DNA of 64,000 bases from Jeotgalicoccus coquinae (GTDB lineage Bacteria > Bacillota > Bacilli > Staphylococcales > Salinicoccaceae): positions 186,001-250,000 of the forward strand of contig NZ_JACHFF010000001.1 of the NCBI RefSeq assembly GCF_014207425.1, given 5' to 3'. Each line of letters starts with the position of its first letter. Position 1 is the stretch's first letter. A program made the position numbers and the translations under genes. Positions 1 to 7,749 of this stretch are shown one piece after another. The notes under the pieces are model-generated. The model ran no database searches, was not told where the DNA came from, and saw only the letters and a list, made by a program, of their open reading frames with translations.

Positions 1-2
1 AA

Positions 3-854
3 ATCGGGCGTGCAGGACGTGACGGCAACCCGAGTGACTGTATTCTGTTATCAACACAGCGCGACGTTAACCTTCAGCAGTTCTTTATCGACCGGGCAAG
101 CGCATCGGATCAGTATAAAGACCATATGCGGGAGAAACTCGATTTAATGCTGCAGTACAACAAGACGAGTAAATGTCTGAGCAGTTTTATTATTAAATAC
201 TTTGACCATGATGAATACGTTGAAGCATGCGGGCAGTGTTCGAGCTGTCTGTCGGACGGGCGTACGGAACCGATGACGTCGGAAGCACGTCTGATTCTTG
301 AACTTGTGCAGGAGACAGACGGTCAGCTGTCGAAGGAACTTGTGATCCAGGTGCTGCGCGGAGAAAATGCCGATAACATTATGGCACGCGGACTGGACTC
401 GCAGGAACGCTTCGGTGTGCTCGACTCATACCGCACGAGCGATGTAAATCATCTCATCGAGGAACTGATTATGCGCGGTTACGTACACTGTTCCGGCAAC
501 AGAATGCACCTCGTTGAGAAGAGTCTCGATATTCTGAACCGTAAAGTTAAGCTGTACACGGTACCTTACCGCAAACATTACAACGAACGCGTTAACGTTT
601 CGACAGACTCATCACCGAACGAAGTGTTATACGATAAACTGCTGAACACCCGCAGGAATCTGGCGGATAAACATAAATTAGATGAAGATGCGATATTTAC
701 AGATCAGATTCTGAAGGAATTCGCGAAGAAGATGCCGCAGTCAAAACAGGATATGATGCACATCCAAGGTGTTGGAAACTACAAACTGAAACACTACTGT
801 CCGTACTTCCTGGAAGAAATCCAGCAGCATGGCGACGGCATGAAAAGCATATAG
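3..854 (+). CDS. recQ: ATP-dependent DNA helicase RecQ, C-terminal part (5' end outside window)
   Basis: The reading frame is open from the first bases of the window, so the gene begins upstream. The first residues read IGRAGRDG, the helicase motif VI of RecQ enzymes (SF2 3'-5' DNA helicases that process recombination and stalled-fork intermediates). A zinc-binding set follows (Cys in KCLSS, then CGQCSSC), then the winged-helix RQC region, and an HRDC domain over about the last 80 residues (LYDKLLNTRRNLA to the end), which binds DNA. An ATG at 126 is internal and is not the start. A strong terminator follows 20 bases after the stop. Identification is firm; the ATPase half cannot be seen. Confidence 0.95.
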   Translation: MGRAGRDGNPSDCILLSTQRDVNLQQFFIDRASASDQYKDHMREKLDLMLQYNKTSKCLSSFIIKYFDHDEYVEACGQCSSCLSDGRTEPMTSEARLILELVQETDGQLSKELVIQVLRGENADNIMARGLDSQERFGVLDSYRTSDVNHLIEELIMRGYVHCSGNRMHLVEKSLDILNRKVKLYTVPYRKHYNERVNVSTDSSPNEVLYDKLLNTRRNLADKHKLDEDAIFTDQILKEFAKKMPQSKQDMMHIQGVGNYKLKHYCPYFLEEIQQHGDGMKSI

Positions 855-872
855 ATTGAAAAGGCTTAGGAG

Positions 873-907
873 GCCGGGACTCTGTGGGAGTCCCGGCGTT
901 TTTATTT
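873..907 (+). terminator. Rho-independent terminator of recQ
   Basis: GCCGGGACTC (873-882) pairs perfectly with GAGTCCCGGC (888-897) around a 5-base loop and is followed by a T-rich run. It lies 19 bases after the recQ stop. Confidence 0.9.
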
Positions 908-927
908 GGGGTTGGGGCGGTGTTTAT

Positions 928-1337
928 CGTAACAATGAGAGCCGTTCATAGTGAGTGTGGGAGTCCATCGTAACAATGAGGGCGTCTCATAGTAACAGTG
1001 GGAGTCCATCGTAACAATGAGGGCCGTTCATAGTAACAGTGGCGATCTATCGTAACAATGAGAGCCGTTCATAGTAACAGTGGCAATCCATCGTAACAAT
1101 GAGAGCCGCTCATAGTAACAGTGGCAATCCATCGTAACAATGAGAGCCGCTCATAGTAACAGTGGGAGTCCAGCGTAACAATGAGGACCGCTCATAGTAA
1201 CAGTGGCGATCTATCGTAACAATGAGGGCGTCTCATAGTAACAGTGGGAGTCCATCGTAACAATGAGGGCTGCTCATAGTAACATTGGGAGTCCATCGTA
1301 ACAATGAACCACGCTCATTGTCACCAAGGTGTTTATC
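928..1337. repeat. 41-bp tandem repeat array, ten units, intergenic
   Basis: The word CGTAACAATGA recurs at 928, 969, 1010, 1051, 1092, 1133, 1174, 1215, 1256 and 1297, an exact 41-base period. Units differ at a few positions; the last is degenerate. Each unit is itself two related half-units of 22 and 19 bases, beginning CGTAACAATG and AGTAACAGTG. The first half holds the inverted repeat ATGAG-n5-CTCAT in most units. The period is not a multiple of three and no frame stays open, so it is not coding. The array fills most of the gap between the convergent genes recQ and the DMT permease. Its function is unknown. Confidence 0.97.
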
Positions 1338-1402
1338 CTGAACATAAAAACCTTCATGTCAGTGACAAATCAATCACACGACTTCGTCTGCATAACACAC
1401 AA

Positions 1403-1434
1403 CAAAAATCCCCCGCTCGCAACGAGCAGGGGAT
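1403..1434 (-). terminator. Rho-independent terminator of the DMT permease
   Basis: Read on the minus strand, ATCCCC plus GCTCG pair across a short loop with CGAGC plus GGGGAT (one internal mismatch), followed by TTTTTG. It begins about 10 bases after the stop of the minus-strand permease. Confidence 0.85.
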
Positions 1435-1444
1435 CACACCTAAG

Positions 1445-2323
1445 CTATCTGGCTTTTTTACCAACAACTTTTAATTTTTTCGGACGGTTCTTCATGTACA
1501 TATAGTAGCTTGCTGCGAAGATTATGATATATCCGAGTATCGACAGCATGTCCGGTACTTCATTAAAGACGATAATACTGAACAGTGCAGTAAACAGTAT
1601 TGTCGAATAGAAGAAGATTGAAATCTCCTTAGCCGGTGCAAAGCTGTAGGCGATTGTCAGTCCGAATTGGCCGACAGCGGCAAATACGCCTGACAGAATC
1701 AGCATCCAGAACTGGTTCATTGTCATCGGTTCGAACTGGTAGATAAAGAACGGCAGCAGTGCGACGGTCGAGAAGAACGAGAAGTAGAAGACTACTGTGT
1801 AGAATTTCTCGCGGCTTCCTAATATCCGGAGCACGGTATATGCACCGGCTGCGAATATTGCACCGAGCACCCCGATGAGTGCGAACATCGTATCACTCGA
1901 GAATGACGGTTTGATGATAAAAATCGCACCGGCCAGCGCAACGATTATTGAAATAATCTGGAATCTCAGTATGTATTCTTTTAAAAATATGGCGCAGAGT
2001 ATTATAGTAAAGAACGGACTGAGTTTATTCAGAATATCAGCATCGCTCAGCACCATCCGGTCAATCGTAAAGAAGTTTAACAGAACGCCGATGAGTCCGA
2101 GTGCTGAACGGAGCAGCAGCCAGCCCTGGTTTTCACGTTTGCCGAACAGGCTCTCTCTGTAGTAGAGAACGAGTGCCAGTGCAATCAGCATCGAGATAAA
2201 GTTTCTGAAGAAAGTTTTCTGAACGGTAGGCAGGTCACCTGAGTATTTTACGAAAAGGGACATCAGACTGAATCCTAAAGAGGAAATGACCAGAGCGATG
2301 ATACCTTTTACAACATTATTCAT
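1445..2323 (-). CDS. EamA/DMT-family membrane transporter
   Basis: A 292-residue protein with about ten hydrophobic helices arranged as two EamA-type halves, as in drug/metabolite transporter superfamily exporters of the cytoplasmic membrane. The C-terminus is short and basic (KNRPKKLKVVGKKAR). The ATG at 2323 is chosen over a GTG at 2332 because GGAG at 2333-2336 gives nine bases of spacing to the ATG but none to the GTG. The gene stands alone, convergent with recQ and divergent from nrdIEF. The substrate cannot be read from the sequence; members export amino acids, metabolites or toxic compounds. Confidence 0.85.
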   Translation of the reverse strand: MNNVVKGIIALVISSLGFSLMSLFVKYSGDLPTVQKTFFRNFISMLIALALVLYYRESLFGKRENQGWLLLRSALGLIGVLLNFFTIDRMVLSDADILNKLSPFFTIILCAIFLKEYILRFQIISIIVALAGAIFIIKPSFSSDTMFALIGVLGAIFAAGAYTVLRILGSREKFYTVVFYFSFFSTVALLPFFIYQFEPMTMNQFWMLILSGVFAAVGQFGLTIAYSFAPAKEISIFFYSTILFTALFSIIVFNEVPDMLSILGYIIIFAASYYMYMKNRPKKLKVVGKKAR

Positions 2324-2546
2324 TAACAACACTCCAAATTGATTTGTACGATAATTTCACTAATTTCATTAAATAAAAAGGTGAAAGTTTCGTTATTTAT
2401 TTACTGTAATATTTTTCTGTCACCCCATCACATATCCACCGCGGATTACGGCGTTTTATCGCCGGAAATTCAGCGTGAAATTTTGATGTCAGGGAATTTT
2501 TTACATTGCTAAAGGCAGTTTTATATGAGAATATAGAACAAGTGAA

Positions 2547-2594
2547 ACAGCATATATAGTACTGGTTAAATGTTTTAGACACAACATGTAGTGG
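2547..2594 (+). promoter_or_regulatory. Tandem NrdR boxes upstream of nrdIEF
   Basis: ACAGCATATATAGTAC (2547-2562) and ACACAACATGTAGTGG (2579-2594) each match most positions of the 16-base NrdR box (roughly ACACwATATwTwGTGT). They are 32 bases apart start to start, about three helical turns, the spacing usual for paired NrdR sites. NrdR is the ATP/dATP-sensing repressor of ribonucleotide reductase operons, so this site very probably controls nrdIEF. The match is by eye. Confidence 0.75.
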
Positions 2595-2647
2595 TATTCA
2601 TATAAAAAGCAAGAAATACGCAAGTATTTAAATAGATAAACACCGAT

Positions 2648-2665
2648 ATAGAACATATGTTCTAT
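2648..2665. promoter_or_regulatory. LexA-like operator (18-base perfect palindrome)
   Basis: ATAGAACATATGTTCTAT is a perfect palindrome whose core GAAC-ATAT-GTTC fits the Gram-positive LexA/DinR box (CGAACRNRYGTTYC) except for the outermost bases. It ends 30 bases before the nrdI start. If LexA binds here, the dNTP-supplying reductase would be induced by DNA damage in addition to NrdR control. Binding is inferred only. Confidence 0.55.
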
Positions 2666-2694
2666 TTGTGTTATGCTTGAAAGGAGATGACAAA

Positions 2695-3090
2695 GTGATT
2701 ATTGCTTATTATTCAATGACAGGTAATATCCGTCGCTTCTTAAATAGTATGGACATTCCAGACACCTATGAATTATATCAAATAACAGCCGCCAATGTCA
2801 GAGATAAAATCGATGAGACTTTTATTCTGGTGACACCGACATACGGCTTTGGAGCTGTACCTGATACTGTTAAAGAATTTTTAAAGGTAAACTCATATAA
2901 TCTGTTCGCAGTCGCATCGAGCGGCAACCGTAACTGGGGCCAGAACTTTGCCAGAGCAGGCGAGTATATAAGCAACGATTACAGTGTGCCGCTGTTAATG
3001 AAGTTTGAACTTCACGGGACTCCGGAGGAGCGCGCACAATTTATAGTCGAATTAGAAAGGGCAGGGGAATTGCATGAAAGTATTAGATGA
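2695..3090 (+). CDS. nrdI: Flavodoxin-like protein NrdI
   Basis: A 131-residue flavodoxin-fold protein with the N-terminal IIAYYSMTGNIRRF FMN-phosphate loop and the TPTYGFG and SSGNRNWGQNF segments of NrdI. NrdI binds FMN and supplies the oxidant that assembles the dimanganese-tyrosyl radical of NrdF. The GTG at 2695 is preferred over the upstream ATG at 2668 because AAGGAG lies six to eight bases before it and homologues start with VIIAYYS-like sequence. The gene overlaps nrdE by 17 bases and starts the nrdIEF operon. Confidence 0.93.
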   Translation: MIIAYYSMTGNIRRFLNSMDIPDTYELYQITAANVRDKIDETFILVTPTYGFGAVPDTVKEFLKVNSYNLFAVASSGNRNWGQNFARAGEYISNDYSVPLLMKFELHGTPEERAQFIVELERAGELHESIR

Positions 3091-5179
3091 GAAAACTTAC
3101 AACCACGTTGAATTGAATAACGAAGTCACACAGCGCGACGAGACAGGTTTCTACAGACTTGAAAAAGACCTTGAAGCACTTGAGGTATTTATGGAAGAAG
3201 TCGAAGCGAAGACAATTCATTTTGATTCGGAACTGGAAAGACTGCACTACCTCGTGGACAATGATTTCTATTACGATTTATTCCAGGAGTACAGCGAAGC
3301 TGCACTTCAGGATATTATCGATCATGCAGAAGCTATTGAGTTTAACTTCAAGAGCTACATGGCAGCGAGCAAGTTCTTTAAAGACTACACATTAAAAACA
3401 AACGATAAAAAACAGTACCTTGAAGATTACAGACAGCACGTAATAATCGTCAGCCTGTATCTTGCAAAAGGCAACATTGAGACTGCGAAGCGTTTCATCA
3501 CATCGATGATGGAACAGCGCTACCAGCCGGCAACGCCGACGTTCTTAAACGCAGGCCGTGCACGCCGCGGTGAAATGGTTTCATGTTTCCTGCTTGAAGT
3601 TGACGACTCATTGAACTCGATCAACTACATCGACTCAACTGCAAAACAGTTAAGTAAAATTGGCGGCGGAGTTGCGATTAACTTATCGAAACTCCGTGCA
3701 CGCGGTGAGGCGATTAAAGGTATTGAAGGTGTAGCCAAAGGAGTTCTTCCTGTAGCGAAATCACTCGAAGGCGGATTCAGCTACGCAGACCAGCTTGGCC
3801 AGCGTCCGGGTGCAGGAGCTGTTTACTTAAACATCTTCCACTACGACCTGCCTGAATTCCTCGATACTAAAAAAGTAAACGCGGATGAAGATATCCGTCT
3901 GTCGACAATTTCGACAGGACTTGTTGTACCGTCCAAGTTCTTTGAACTGGCACGCGACAACAAACCGTTTAACTTATTTGCACCGCACACGGTAGAACGT
4001 GAATACGGTGTGGCACTTGATGATATGGACATGGATGAAATGTACGATCAGCTTGTTGCCAACGACAACGTTAGAAAACGTGAATACGATGCGCGCGATA
4101 TGTTAAATACGATCGCTCAGACGCAGCTTCAGTCGGGTTATCCGTACTTAATGTTCAAAGACAATGCGAACAAAGTACATCCGCTCGGCGATATCGGACA
4201 GATTAAAATCAGTAACTTATGTACTGAAATCTTCCAGCTGCAGGAAACATCTGAAATTAACGACTACGGCACAGACGACGAAATCAAGCGTGACATTTCC
4301 TGTAACCTTGGTTCGATGAACATTGCAAACGTAATGGATTCGGGCAAAGTGAAAGAAACTGTACACGAAGGTATCGAAGCACTGACATTGGTAAGTGACG
4401 ATACTTCGATTGCAAACGCACCGGGTGTTAAGAAGGCAAACGATGAGCTGCATTCAGTAGGACTTGGCGCGATGAACCTTCACGGTTACCTCGCTAAAAA
4501 TAAGATTTCTTATGAATCATCAGAAGCAAGAGATTTTGCAAATATATTCTTCATGATGCTGAACTTCCACTCGATTGAAAAATCGATGGAAATCGCAAAA
4601 GAACGCGGCGCAACATTTAAAGACTTCGAACGTTCAGACTATGCGACAGGCAAATACTTCGAGCGCTACGTGTCAGAAGATATTAAACCTGAATCGGATA
4701 AAGTGGCGGAACTGTTCGAACACATTCACATTCCGACGAAAGAAGACTGGGCACAGCTGCAGCAGAAAGTTGAAGAAAACGGTCTTTATCATGCTTACCG
4801 TTTAGCGATTGCACCGACACAGAGTATTTCTTACGTGCAGAACGCAACGAGCTCGGTAATGCCGATTGTTGATATGATCGAACGCAGAACTTACGGCAAC
4901 TCTGAAACATTCTACCCGATGCCTTTCTTATCGAAAGAATCAATGTGGTACTACAAGAGTGCGTTCAACACAGACCAGATGAAATTAATCGATATGATTG
5001 CAACAATTCAGCAGCATATCGACCAGGGAATCAGTACGATTCTTTACGTAAACTCGGATATCTCTACGAGAGAGCTTGCGAAATATTACATCTACGCACA
5101 CCATAAAGGATTGAAATCACTCTACTACACGAGAAACAAATTACTCAGTGTTGAAGAATGTACAAGCTGTGCAGTATAA
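3074..5179 (+). CDS. nrdE: Class Ib ribonucleoside-diphosphate reductase, alpha subunit
   Basis: The 701-residue catalytic subunit reduces ribonucleoside diphosphates to deoxy forms. The active-site residues are visible: Cys171 (SCFLLEVDD) and Cys410 (ISCNLGSMN) form the redox pair, Asn381-Cys383-Glu385 (NLCTE) is the radical site, and the C-terminal CTSCAV tail (Cys696, Cys699) relays electrons. There is no N-terminal ATP-cone, as expected for class Ib, so overall-activity control must rest on transcription (see the NrdR boxes). It starts inside nrdI and ends 13 bases before nrdF. Length is normal for the family. Confidence 0.97.
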   Translation: MKVLDEKTYNHVELNNEVTQRDETGFYRLEKDLEALEVFMEEVEAKTIHFDSELERLHYLVDNDFYYDLFQEYSEAALQDIIDHAEAIEFNFKSYMAASKFFKDYTLKTNDKKQYLEDYRQHVIIVSLYLAKGNIETAKRFITSMMEQRYQPATPTFLNAGRARRGEMVSCFLLEVDDSLNSINYIDSTAKQLSKIGGGVAINLSKLRARGEAIKGIEGVAKGVLPVAKSLEGGFSYADQLGQRPGAGAVYLNIFHYDLPEFLDTKKVNADEDIRLSTISTGLVVPSKFFELARDNKPFNLFAPHTVEREYGVALDDMDMDEMYDQLVANDNVRKREYDARDMLNTIAQTQLQSGYPYLMFKDNANKVHPLGDIGQIKISNLCTEIFQLQETSEINDYGTDDEIKRDISCNLGSMNIANVMDSGKVKETVHEGIEALTLVSDDTSIANAPGVKKANDELHSVGLGAMNLHGYLAKNKISYESSEARDFANIFFMMLNFHSIEKSMEIAKERGATFKDFERSDYATGKYFERYVSEDIKPESDKVAELFEHIHIPTKEDWAQLQQKVEENGLYHAYRLAIAPTQSISYVQNATSSVMPIVDMIERRTYGNSETFYPMPFLSKESMWYYKSAFNTDQMKLIDMIATIQQHIDQGISTILYVNSDISTRELAKYYIYAHHKGLKSLYYTRNKLLSVEECTSCAV

Positions 5180-5192
5180 AGGAGATTAAACA

Positions 5193-6161
5193 ATGATTGC
5201 AGTTAACTGGAATAAAGAAGATGACATGACGAATGTCTTCTGGCGCCAAAACATCTCACAGATGTGGGTCGAGACAGAGTTTAAAGTGTCGAAGGATTTA
5301 TCTTCATGGGCAGGAATGTCCGAAGATGAGAAAGATACTTTTAAGAAGGTGCTGGCAGGTTTAACAGGACTGGATACACACCAGGCAGATGACGGGATGC
5401 CACTGATTATGCTGCATACTCCTGATCTGCGTAAAAAAGCAGTCTATTCATTTATGGGCATGATGGAGCAGGTTCACGCAAAATCATACTCTCATATCTT
5501 TACGACGCTGCTGCCGACTAAAGAAACAGATGATTTACTGGATAACTGGGTAATGAAAAATGAACAGTTAAAATATAAAGCAGACAAAATCGTTACAAAC
5601 TATTATAAATTACTCGATAAAAACCCGTCAGCCTACGACAGATATATGGCACGCGTTTCATCGGTATTCCTCGAGTCGTTCTTATTCTACTCAGGATTCT
5701 ACTACCCGCTGTACCTGGCTGGTAACGGACGCATGACGACGAGCGGTGAAATTATCCGTAAGATTCTTTTAGACGAATCAATACACGGTGTATTCACAGG
5801 ACTCGACGCTCAGGAAATGAAAGGCGAGCTGACTGCTGAAGAGCAGGCACGTGCAGACAAAGCGATGTACGAACTGCTCGACGATCTGTATGAGAACGAA
5901 GTTGTATACACGAAGAGTCTGTATGACAAACTGGGTCTGACAGATGATGTGCTGAACTATCTTCAGTACAATGCAAACAAGGCGCTTGCTAACTTAGGCT
6001 TCGAACCTTACTTTGAAGAAAAAGGCTTTAACCCGATTATCGAGAACGCTCTTGATACGACGACTAAAAACCATGATTTCTTCAGTGTTAAAGGTGACGG
6101 CTATGTCCTGGCATTAAACGTGGAACCATTACGCGACGAAGATTTCGTATTTAACGATTAA
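5193..6161 (+). CDS. nrdF: Class Ib ribonucleoside-diphosphate reductase, beta subunit
   Basis: The 322-residue radical-generating subunit has its metal ligands in place: Asp61 (GLDTHQ), Glu92 and His95 (MEQVH), Glu161, Glu195 and His198 (DESIHG), with the radical Tyr99 in AKSYSH. The C-terminal DEDFVFND tail is the peptide that docks into NrdE. With NrdI encoded in the same operon the cofactor is probably dimanganese in vivo (family knowledge). AGGAG sits eight bases before the ATG. A strong terminator closes the operon. Confidence 0.97.
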   Translation: MIAVNWNKEDDMTNVFWRQNISQMWVETEFKVSKDLSSWAGMSEDEKDTFKKVLAGLTGLDTHQADDGMPLIMLHTPDLRKKAVYSFMGMMEQVHAKSYSHIFTTLLPTKETDDLLDNWVMKNEQLKYKADKIVTNYYKLLDKNPSAYDRYMARVSSVFLESFLFYSGFYYPLYLAGNGRMTTSGEIIRKILLDESIHGVFTGLDAQEMKGELTAEEQARADKAMYELLDDLYENEVVYTKSLYDKLGLTDDVLNYLQYNANKALANLGFEPYFEEKGFNPIIENALDTTTKNHDFFSVKGDGYVLALNVEPLRDEDFVFND

Positions 6162-6170
6162 TATATGCGG

Positions 6171-6204
6171 ACACTCCCCTCAGATCAGGGGAGTGTTTTT
6201 TTTA
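6171..6204 (+). terminator. Rho-independent terminator of nrdIEF
   Basis: ACACTCCCCT (6171-6180) pairs with AGGGGAGTGT (6187-6196) over a 6-base loop, followed by eight Ts. Confidence 0.92.
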
Positions 6205-6281
6205 AGAAGGCAGCAGATTGCGGTTTGTCTTAATGAATGAGGCTCATGCGGTCACAAAACCGGTTCCGGCCGGATGAAAGA

Positions 6282-6321
6282 CTCACATGCGGTCAGCAAA
6301 TAACTTTCAACCGCATGTGAG
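6282..6321. repeat. Perfect 12-base inverted repeat in the nrdF downstream gap
   Basis: CTCACATGCGGT (6282-6293) and ACCGCATGTGAG (6310-6321) form a perfect 12-bp stem with a 16-base loop and no T run, so it is not a normal terminator. A partial copy of the left arm (CTCATGCGGTCA) occurs at 6243-6254, next to the palindrome ATGAGGCTCAT (6237-6247). This is the main structure in the 313-base gap between nrdF and the next gene. The rest of the gap holds the nrdF terminator and a weak GGTCAT...ATGACC hairpin near 6383-6403. Confidence 0.8.
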
Positions 6322-6474
6322 AACTTTATCGGTCTTAAAGCGGGCATGTCATCAGCCGAGCGCCTCCCATTCTCTGCACTCCGGTCATAAAAATGTCATG
6401 ACCATGAATTTAAAGTTACCTTCAAATAATGTATGATTAGTAGAAGAGAAAAATTTTGAAATGGGGATACATAA

Positions 6475-6885
6475 ATGAAAATTAAAGCAGGTCTTTTATC
6501 AGTAATGCTGCTTGCAGGGTTAACTCTTGCGGCATGTTCAGAAGAAGAGAATCATGACGATATGAACCATGACAGCCCGTCAAGTGATGAAATCAGATCA
6601 CTTGAAGTGGATTTACAAACGCCTGAAAGCGTTCAGTCTGGCGAAGCTGCCGAGTTTACTGCACACGTTACTTCAAATGAAGAAGATGTAACAGATGCAG
6701 ACCAGGTAATGTTCGAAGTACTGAAAGATGACGAATCAATGGAAATGGTTGAAGTGGAACACTCTGAAAACGGCGAATATGTATTTGAGTACACATTCGA
6801 AGAGCCGGGCGAATACAGCGTGATTGCTCACGTTGATGCTTTCCAGCTTCACACAATGCCTGAAGAATCCGTGACTGTTGAATAA
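6475..6885 (+). CDS. YtkA-like lipoprotein
   Basis: A 136-residue secreted protein with a lipoprotein signal (hydrophobic stretch then LAAC, Cys near residue 21), an acidic and His-containing linker (EEENHDDMNHD), and one beta-sandwich domain with the GEYVFEYTFEEPGEYSV pattern and a HAHV-like HVDAFQLHTMPE segment typical of the YtkA/FixH-like family. The His and Met residues could bind copper, as proposed for some relatives, but this is not shown here. It stands alone behind a GGGG ribosome site. Confidence 0.7.
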   Translation: MKIKAGLLSVMLLAGLTLAACSEEENHDDMNHDSPSSDEIRSLEVDLQTPESVQSGEAAEFTAHVTSNEEDVTDADQVMFEVLKDDESMEMVEVEHSENGEYVFEYTFEEPGEYSVIAHVDAFQLHTMPEESVTVE

Positions 6886-6931
6886 TAGTGTATTATTATA
6901 GTAATACTACGGGCAATTCTAGGAGGATATT

Positions 6932-7603
6932 ATGGATCTAACAAGTAAAACTTATATCGTGTCGGGTGCAGCGACTTTGCTCGGCAGGGAGACTGCGCTG
7001 GAATTAGCTCGGAATAATGCGAACCTGATTTTAGCGGGGCTCGACTACAGCGAACTGGAAGAAGTATACGAATCACTCGAAGGTACACCGGGCAAACATA
7101 AAATTGTTCTGCTTGAGCAGTCGAAAGAAATTGACTGGCTCGATATCGTCGATGAGATTGAAGAAAACTACGACTCGCTGAACGGTATTATTTTAGTGCA
7201 TTCAATCTTTACGGATGATAAAACAGTGTACAACGTCAGTTTTAATGAGTTCAGCGACGTAATGTACGAGCATGTGTGGGGAACGTATCTTGGAATCCGC
7301 ACGCTGCGTCCGCTATTAAAAGTTGAGAACGATGCTAAAATTATAAACGTAATTGAACCGGCATTTGAAGAAGTGTTCGAACGTAACCTGTACTACACAG
7401 TAACAGGGGCAATTGAAGCGCTGACACATTCAACATCGGTGGAACTCCGCCGCGAGGATGTCGACGTGTACGCACTAAGCTACCGTCCGACGTATAAAAC
7501 GACTGAAGAAGAACGCGCGAACCATAAAGCAATTAAGAAAATTAAAGCAATTTTAAGTCACGATAAAGATATACCGACCGGAGAAACAATTATTATCAGT
7601 TAA
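6932..7603 (+). CDS. SDR-fold protein lacking the catalytic lysine
   Basis: A 223-residue short-chain dehydrogenase/reductase-like protein. The N-terminal YIVSGAATLLGRETA resembles the NAD(P)-binding TGxxxGxG loop. At the position of the catalytic YxxxK motif the sequence is LYYTVTGAIEAL, so neither tyrosine is followed by lysine at the right distance, and the usual NNAG motif is replaced by LVHSI. It may be a non-catalytic or divergent dehydrogenase; the substrate is unknown. AGGAGG precedes the ATG, and a terminator follows directly. It is probably monocistronic. Confidence 0.75.
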   Translation: MDLTSKTYIVSGAATLLGRETALELARNNANLILAGLDYSELEEVYESLEGTPGKHKIVLLEQSKEIDWLDIVDEIEENYDSLNGIILVHSIFTDDKTVYNVSFNEFSDVMYEHVWGTYLGIRTLRPLLKVENDAKIINVIEPAFEEVFERNLYYTVTGAIEALTHSTSVELRREDVDVYALSYRPTYKTTEEERANHKAIKKIKAILSHDKDIPTGETIIIS

Positions 7604-7616
7604 TACCGGACCGGGT

Positions 7617-7644
7617 GAGCTGCCCTAAGGGCAGCTTATTTTTA
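7617..7644 (+). terminator. Rho-independent terminator after the SDR gene
   Basis: AGCTGCCC (7618-7625) pairs with GGGCAGCT (7629-7636) over a 3-base loop, followed by a T-rich tract. Confidence 0.88.
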
Positions 7645-7672
7645 TAATAAGCAATAAATATACATAAAGAGT

Positions 7673-7733
7673 TTGAATTGCAAATTCTGAGAGTGTATAA
7701 TGCATGTATGGTTATCAATGATAATCATTTTCA
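7673..7733 (+). promoter_or_regulatory. Promoter and Fur box of the siderophore transporter operon
   Basis: TTGAAT (7673-7678) and TATAAT (7696-7701) are separated by 17 bases, a near-consensus vegetative promoter. Just downstream TGATAATCATTTTCA (7719-7733) matches the 7-1-7 Fur box TGATAATnATTATCA at all but one position. Repression by Fur under iron-replete conditions is the expected outcome. Confidence 0.85.
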
Positions 7734-7749
7734 ATTAAGGTGGGAAGAC

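Noticed and set aside
928-1337. CRISPR array
   Set aside because: The 41-base units are contiguous and near-identical; there are no unique spacers and no cas genes in the window.
2397-2582. 61-residue minus-strand frame upstream of nrdI
   Set aside because: It covers the first NrdR box, lacks a ribosome site and has no recognisable domain; its composition looks random.
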